DNA of 11,647 nucleotides from contig CALGLS010000371.1 of the NCBI GenBank assembly GCA_937959375.1, positions 1 through 11,647 on the forward strand, given 5' to 3'. Source of the DNA: an uncultured Saprospiraceae bacterium (lineage in GTDB: Bacteria; Bacteroidota; Bacteroidia; Chitinophagales; Saprospiraceae). How positions within the stretch are numbered: position 1 is the stretch's first letter; each line of letters starts with the position of its first letter. Positions 7,028-11,647 of the stretch are shown here, one piece after another. Under the pieces are notes generated by a model. That model saw nothing but the letters and a program-made list of their open reading frames with translations, did no database searches and was not told where the DNA came from. The translations under genes were made by a program, and so were the position numbers.

Positions 7028-8473
7028 TTGAAAAAGTCATTTGTCCAACGAATCAAAGTTCCACACGTTTTTGTATTGCTCATGGGAGTCATCCTATTTA
7101 GCTCTATTCTTACCTACCTTGTTCCTTCCGGAAATTACGAAAGAGAAGAAAGAACGGTCAACAAACTGACTCGAACCATGGTCGTTCCAAACACGTTTAA
7201 AAGCATCGAAAAACATTATAGTCTAAAAGGCGCACTGATTGGTGATGAGCAAGAAGGCAAGGCATCTCCAGTAAGCTTACTCAAGTTTTTGTCTGCTATT
7301 CCACGAGGACTAGAAGGAGCAGCCGATATCATCTTTTTCATTTTTATTGTAGGTGGCATTTTTAATATCATTCAAAAAACGGGCACCATTACAGCCGTCA
7401 TCCAAAAGATGCTGGATAAGTTTGCCAATTCCGGAATCGTGCTCATTATCATCATGATGGTCTGTATCGCAATTGGCGGATCCACCATTGGAATGGGCGA
7501 AGAATTGATTCCACTGGTCCCCGTATTTTTATATGTCTCTTCACAAATGGGATACGATCGAATTTTTGGTTTGGCTCTAGTTATGCTCGCAGCAGATGTA
7601 GGTTTTGCGGCAGCAACCACCAATCCATTTACCGTACAGATTGCTCAGGGAATAGCAGAAGTCCCAATAGGCTCTGGCATCGGTTTTAGGTTGGTCTTTT
7701 TTGCATGTATTATGACAGCCACCTTGATTTATGTAATTCGTTATGGTACAAAAGTCAAAAACGATCCTTCAAAATCATTGCTAGCTGGCATCGAATATTC
7801 TGCTAAAGAATTGGATGTAGAGCGTATCCCTTTACGGAAAGCACACCTTGTTGTTGTACTCATTTGTATTTTTATTTTTGCAGGTATTCTTTATGCAACA
7901 CAAACCCAAGGTTGGTGGCTTCCAGAAATGGCAGGCGGTTTTATTTTCATGGGGCTCATTGCCGCTTGGACCGCTGGTTTGACAATAGATGAAACTGTTA
8001 AAGCTTTCGCAAAAGGCGCTGAAGAAATGGTTATAGCAGCACTAGTCGTCGGATTTGCCAAAGGCATACAAATCGTTTTGATGGATGGCCAAATTATGGA
8101 TACACTCATCTATGGTGCAGCTAATGTTTTACAAGATTTCCCAAAACTAGTAGCTGCAGAAGGCATGCTCGTTTTCCAATCGTTACTCAACTTTTTCATT
8201 CCTTCAGGATCTGGACAAGCTGCTGCTACCATGCCACTTATGGCACCACTTTCGGATGTACTTGGCTTGTCGCGACAAACCGCTGTTTTCGCTTTTACCT
8301 GTGGCGATGGATTTTCAAATGTCATTATCCCCACATCTGGCGTCTTGATGGCAATGCTTGGTCTTGCTAAAATTCCTTATGATCGCTGGCTCAAATTCAT
8401 AGGTCCTTTGTTCTTAATTCTGATGGGCATATCTGCCATTTTTATTGCCATTGCTGTTATGATAGGCTTTTAG
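7028..8473 (+). CDS. yfcC: YfcC-family (DcuC-like) inner-membrane transporter, TTG start
   Basis: The 481-residue product belongs to the YfcC group of the DcuC-like ion transporter superfamily, polytopic inner-membrane proteins thought to carry organic anions or amino acids. The true substrate of most members is not known. Family signs are KVPHVFVLLMGVIL at 10-23 and YLVPSGNYERE at 30-40. The first re-entrant region is GGSTIGMGEELIPLVPVF at 150-167, followed by AADVGFAAATTNPF at 188-201. The matching second half has FIPSGSGQAAATMPLMAPL at 390-408 and TCGDGFSNVIIPTSGVL at 424-440, and a last membrane helix ends at Phe481. The KVPH motif lies upstream of the first ATG (7082), and a TAG at 6998-7000 closes the frame upstream, so TTG at 7028 is the only start that keeps the conserved N-terminus. 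A 29-base-armed inverted repeat begins directly after the stop. Confidence 0.9.
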   Translation: MKKSFVQRIKVPHVFVLLMGVILFSSILTYLVPSGNYEREERTVNKLTRTMVVPNTFKSIEKHYSLKGALIGDEQEGKASPVSLLKFLSAIPRGLEGAADIIFFIFIVGGIFNIIQKTGTITAVIQKMLDKFANSGIVLIIIMMVCIAIGGSTIGMGEELIPLVPVFLYVSSQMGYDRIFGLALVMLAADVGFAAATTNPFTVQIAQGIAEVPIGSGIGFRLVFFACIMTATLIYVIRYGTKVKNDPSKSLLAGIEYSAKELDVERIPLRKAHLVVVLICIFIFAGILYATQTQGWWLPEMAGGFIFMGLIAAWTAGLTIDETVKAFAKGAEEMVIAALVVGFAKGIQIVLMDGQIMDTLIYGAANVLQDFPKLVAAEGMLVFQSLLNFFIPSGSGQAAATMPLMAPLSDVLGLSRQTAVFAFTCGDGFSNVIIPTSGVLMAMLGLAKIPYDRWLKFIGPLFLILMGISAIFIAIAVMIGF

Positions 8474-8559
8474 GAAATTCAAACTCAAGTTCAATCTCAA
8501 TTTAAATTTCACAGAAGACACGTTCGAAGGAATTGAGTTTGAACTTGAGTTTGAGCTTC
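8474..8559. repeat. Strong hexamer-phased inverted repeat downstream of yfcC
   Basis: The 29-base arms at 8474-8502 and 8531-8559 are complementary at 26 positions. The mismatched bases include one possible G-T pair, and the loop is 28 bases. Both arms keep a 6-base period: YTCAAN units from 8478 on the left and TTGANN units from 8533 on the right. It begins at the base after the yfcC TAG. A folded RNA here would be long and stable, but the downstream flank is AATCTAAGCC with no T-tract, so it is not a textbook intrinsic terminator. It could still end or protect the yfcC transcript. Confidence 0.8.
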
Positions 8560-8659
8560 AATCTAAGCCTCCCCATGTCTATCCATTCCAATTAAAATCG
8601 AGATACCAAAACAAACCATTCACCCAGTCAAAACAAGCATTCACTATTTACAGCTTCCA

Positions 8660-8690
8660 TTCTAATTAATATTCTTGCACTTTAGATTTG
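8660..8690 (+). promoter_or_regulatory. Candidate promoter for the MG2/TonB-plug gene
   Basis: TAGATTTG at 8683-8690 matches the Bacteroidota -7 consensus TAnnTTTG at all fixed positions. TTC at 8660-8662, 20 bases upstream, is an imperfect -33 element. Transcription would begin near 8697, leaving a leader of about 25 bases. The rest of 8560-8722 shows no gene. Confidence 0.45.
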
Positions 8691-8722
8691 AAATAATTAG
8701 CTCAATTTTTAAATCTGCATGC

Positions 8723-11647
8723 ATGAAAAATTTAATCACAAAAAGGGCTGCCCACCTCTCGATCATTGCCATTCTCTTTTCAAGTTTTGCATTTACTTTA
8801 GTCAAAACTCAACACCATCCGTTCGTTAAAAAGCTATTGACGCAACTCAATTTGCATAGCGAACAAACACAAGGTGAAAAAGTGTACGTCCAATTAGATC
8901 GTAACTTTTACCAACCCGGTGAACACATTTGGTTTAAAGCATACATCCGAAATGAAAACGATTTGACCGAAACCAACACAAGTGACATTGTCTATGTCGA
9001 GTTAATCAATCCAAAGGGATCAGTAATTGATAGACAAAAAATTATGGCGGCAAATGGTTTAGGCTCTGGAACATTTTCTATCGCTCAAGATGTTGGTGGC
9101 ATGTACAAAGTAAAAGCCTATACCTCTTGGCAGAAGAACTCAAAAACGGCATTTGAAAGAGAGGTCCAAGTTCAAAAAGTAGTACTGCCAAACCTAAATA
9201 TGAAATTAGATTTCGAAAGAAAAGCGTTTGGAGCGGGAGACGAAGTCATGGCTAATTTATCCTTAGAAAGTTTGGACAACCTTCCTTTGCGATACGCGAA
9301 TTACGAATTCATAGTACAAGTTGAAGGACAAGAAATATTACGCCAAAAAGAAAGTGTTGATTTTGACGGCAAGTCTATCATTCGATTTGAGTTACCTCAA
9401 AAACTAAATTCAAACGACGCATTACTCCAAGTCATTATTCCCCATAAAGGAGTTTCTGAATCTATTTCAAGATCAATTCCAATTGTACTAAATGATATTG
9501 ATTTGCAATTCTTTCCAGAAGGTGGTGACCTGATTGCCGGTTTAAAAACAAAACTAGCCTTCAAAGCATTAAATGAATTTGGAAAACCTGCAGATATTGA
9601 AGGTGCGATATTTAATGCATCTGGAGAAGAACTTTATACCTTTAAAAGCTTCCACCAAGGAATGGGAAATCTCAACTTTTGGCCAGAGCGCAATGTAAAA
9701 TATTATGCTAAAATAACTAAGCCGGCGGGCATCAATAAGAAGTACGACATTCCTGAAGTAAAGATGAGAGGTTACAACCTAAATATCGTTTCACAAAATG
9801 AAGAACAAATAGAAGTCAAGGTTCAATCAACTCGATACACAGAGTTACATCTGGTTGCTCAAAGCAATGATCAAATTCCATTTTCAAAAACAGTTAAAAT
9901 TGACAAGGAAAGCACCATAGTTATTCCTACCAAAGACTTTCCAATGGGCATATCAAAATTGACACTTTTCGATTTAAAAGGAAATCCACATTGCGAGCGC
10001 TTAGCTTTTGTAAATCCACACAAGCACCTCAATATTTCGGTGAAAACCGACAAAGAAAAATACGCACCTCGCGAAAAAGTCGTCATGGACATCAAGGTAA
10101 CGGACGAGAATGACAAACCTGTCAAAGGTAACTTTTCGCTCTCTGTAGCTGATAGCAAATTACTCACCTTTGCCGATGACAAACAAGGACATATTTTTGC
10201 CAAAATATTTTTAGAAAGCGAGCTAAAAGGAAAAATAGAGGAACCTGATTTTTATTTTAAAAAGGATGAGCCAAAGGCAATTGCAGGACTCGATCTATTG
10301 ATGCAAACACATGGTTGGAGAAGATTTGACTGGAAAGCGATTCAACAAGAAAAGCCAGTTGCTTATACTTTTAAAAAGGAGGAAGCGATCATTGCTGGGA
10401 AGATAGTAGACGAATGTGGTGCCCCCATTCAAAATGCAAAAATATCAGCCATGGGTCATGATTTAATTACGACAAGTAACGAATATGGAGATTTTAAATT
10501 AGTTGGTTTTCCTTTTGCGCCAAGCGGCAATAGAATTCGAATAGACTCTGACGATAGAACGACTGTGATAAAAAGTGTTTCAGAATACAAACAAGACATG
10601 TTTATCATTCAAGCGGATGGATACGGAACTATCTCTGGCGAAATTTTACTTCCCAAACGAGCAAACACGACTAGAGCTTACGCCACTCTTTTTGATGATG
10701 AAGGTCAACATTGGACTGGACGTATTTACAAAAAAGACGGAAAATATATTTTCAACAATGTTCCGGTAGGTGAGTACACAATTCGATTCAACCATCATGG
10801 CTACAAATCGCATCAAATTGAACGCGTTCGTATTTGGCCAGGAAGTGAAATTAAGATCAGCCGAAAATTAAAATCAAAAGGTGATCCAAATGAGATATTC
10901 ATTTCAGCTTACGACGAGAAGATGGAGCAATCAAATGCAGCATGGCTTAGCGCAAAGAATGATGTTAAATCCTCAACGAATCAACAAGCACCGCAAATTC
11001 AAGAGGTGGTTTTTCAAACTCAAAAACGCCAAATTATAGAAGGCGGTGGTGGTGGAGTAGATCTTGATGAAATTGTTGTAACAGAGTTTAAAGTACCGTT
11101 AATTGAACAAGACAACACGACACAAGGTGGCATTAAAACTTCTGAGGACATTTCAAAATTACCCACAAAAAACATTGGTGCTTTAGCTGCATCTACAGCA
11201 GGACTTAGCCAACTTGATGAGGGCGATGAAATCCACGTGAGAGGTTCCCGAAGCAACGCAACAGACATCTATGTGGATGGGATTCGGGTGAATGCCAATT
11301 CGGTTCAAAGCACTGACATCGAACAATTACATGTAATCACAGGAGGTATTCCAGCAAGCTTTGGCGGAGGACTTTCTTACAACAGTAGTCCTAAGAGAAA
11401 CTACATATCTAGACCGGTAAAAAGCAACACAAGCTACATAGAAAGTGGCCTACCTCCAGAAAAAGACAACATAGCGCTAGGCTACGGTGGCTCTCACGGA
11501 TCATCAGGCGGTGGATTTAGTTACAACTATTCCAATCAAAACTATTACAACAATAGGAGTAAACAAAAACTTCCAAAGAAAATTTATAGAATAGTGGATC
11601 AACGGGCTCAGTTAAAATCAAAAGACTGCGACAAACTAAATTCTCCT
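8723..11647 (+). CDS. MG2 / carboxypeptidase-regulatory / TonB-plug envelope protein (3' end beyond window)
   Basis: The frame is open from the ATG at 8723 to the window end, 975 residues, with no stop. Residues 8-26 form a signal peptide or anchor. An MG2 (alpha-2-macroglobulin-type) domain starts near 54 (KVYVQLDRNFYQPGEHIWFKA). The Bacteroidota-type block IDLQFFPEGGDLIAG starts at 259, a second macroglobulin-like domain is near 440-500 (KYAPREKVVMDIKV), and LDLLMQTHGWRRF is at 523-535. A CarboxypepD_reg-like fold is at about 556-600 (AGKIVDECGAPIQNAKI) and a second similar Ig-like unit at about 635-705. Five glycines (774-778) lead into a TonB-receptor plug domain at about 784-882 (EIHVRGSRSNATDIYVDGIRV, then VITGGIPASFGGG). 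An Asn/Tyr/Ser/Gly-rich stretch follows instead of barrel strands. It most likely works in the periplasm or at the outer membrane, perhaps with TonB or SusC-like partners. The role is not known. Confidence 0.88.
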   Translation, partial: MKNLITKRAAHLSIIAILFSSFAFTLVKTQHHPFVKKLLTQLNLHSEQTQGEKVYVQLDRNFYQPGEHIWFKAYIRNENDLTETNTSDIVYVELINPKGSVIDRQKIMAANGLGSGTFSIAQDVGGMYKVKAYTSWQKNSKTAFEREVQVQKVVLPNLNMKLDFERKAFGAGDEVMANLSLESLDNLPLRYANYEFIVQVEGQEILRQKESVDFDGKSIIRFELPQKLNSNDALLQVIIPHKGVSESISRSIPIVLNDIDLQFFPEGGDLIAGLKTKLAFKALNEFGKPADIEGAIFNASGEELYTFKSFHQGMGNLNFWPERNVKYYAKITKPAGINKKYDIPEVKMRGYNLNIVSQNEEQIEVKVQSTRYTELHLVAQSNDQIPFSKTVKIDKESTIVIPTKDFPMGISKLTLFDLKGNPHCERLAFVNPHKHLNISVKTDKEKYAPREKVVMDIKVTDENDKPVKGNFSLSVADSKLLTFADDKQGHIFAKIFLESELKGKIEEPDFYFKKDEPKAIAGLDLLMQTHGWRRFDWKAIQQEKPVAYTFKKEEAIIAGKIVDECGAPIQNAKISAMGHDLITTSNEYGDFKLVGFPFAPSGNRIRIDSDDRTTVIKSVSEYKQDMFIIQADGYGTISGEILLPKRANTTRAYATLFDDEGQHWTGRIYKKDGKYIFNNVPVGEYTIRFNHHGYKSHQIERVRIWPGSEIKISRKLKSKGDPNEIFISAYDEKMEQSNAAWLSAKNDVKSSTNQQAPQIQEVVFQTQKRQIIEGGGGGVDLDEIVVTEFKVPLIEQDNTTQGGIKTSEDISKLPTKNIGALAASTAGLSQLDEGDEIHVRGSRSNATDIYVDGIRVNANSVQSTDIEQLHVITGGIPASFGGGLSYNSSPKRNYISRPVKSNTSYIESGLPPEKDNIALGYGGSHGSSGGGFSYNYSNQNYYNNRSKQKLPKKIYRIVDQRAQLKSKDCDKLNSP

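Noticed and set aside
7372..8334. Minus-strand frames opposite yfcC
   Set aside because: They are shadows of a membrane-protein gene, with Ala/Ile/Pro-rich translations and no start or family support.
8474..8570. Standard rho-independent terminator after yfcC
   Set aside because: The stem is long and AT-rich with no T-tract on either side. It is reported as a hexamer-phased repeat instead.
8685..8715. GATTTGAAA / TTTTAAATC hairpin at the MG2-gene start
   Set aside because: It is AT-only in most pairs, overlaps the promoter, and is of a kind expected by chance in this DNA.
9871..10203. Minus-strand open frame of 110 codons
   Set aside because: It is an antisense shadow of the MG2/plug gene, as are the frames at 10575-10769 (other frame) and 11020-11268.

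Overview
The window looks like chromosomal DNA of a member of the Bacteroidota, probably near the Saprospiria/Lewinella side of the phylum (inference). The signs are AT-rich DNA, gene starts without strong Shine-Dalgarno sequences, promoter-like TTTG-N17-20-TAnnTTTG pairs, a very long secreted WG-repeat protein, and an MG2/carboxypeptidase-regulatory/TonB-plug surface protein. I see no RNA genes, insertion sequences, phage genes or CRISPR arrays.

Layout. On the minus strand, a PLP-dependent enzyme of the Cys/Met (trans-sulfuration) family (1314-2510) is followed after 30 bp by a MATE-family exporter (1-1283, cut by the window edge). The pair is a likely two-gene operon. A 225 to 410 bp divergent control region separates it from a plus-strand gene for a 1110-residue secreted WG-repeat protein (2922-6254). 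That gene converges on a minus-strand GNAT acetyltransferase (6364-6921). The GNAT gene is divergent from a plus-strand YfcC-family inner-membrane transporter (7028-8473, TTG start). Last comes the plus-strand MG2/TonB-plug protein (8723 to beyond the end).

The genes do not form one obvious pathway. Sulfur amino-acid enzyme plus MATE exporter is a co-transcribed pair with no proven functional link. The WG-repeat and MG2/plug proteins are both envelope or secreted proteins. The GNAT and YfcC genes are ordinary metabolic or transport genes.

The least explained structure is in the gaps between genes. Two of them hold long imperfect inverted repeats whose arms are built on a strict 6-base period around a GAA/TTC core: 6256-6378 between the convergent WG and GNAT genes, and 8474-8559 directly after yfcC. 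A third, single-armed tract with the same period (6952-6987) overlaps the proposed yfcC promoter. Neither inverted repeat carries the T-tract of an ordinary intrinsic terminator. I found no clear new defence or mobile system. The hexamer-phased palindromes, the MG2-plug chimera and the near-perfect 34-residue periodicity of the WG protein are the points most worth following up.
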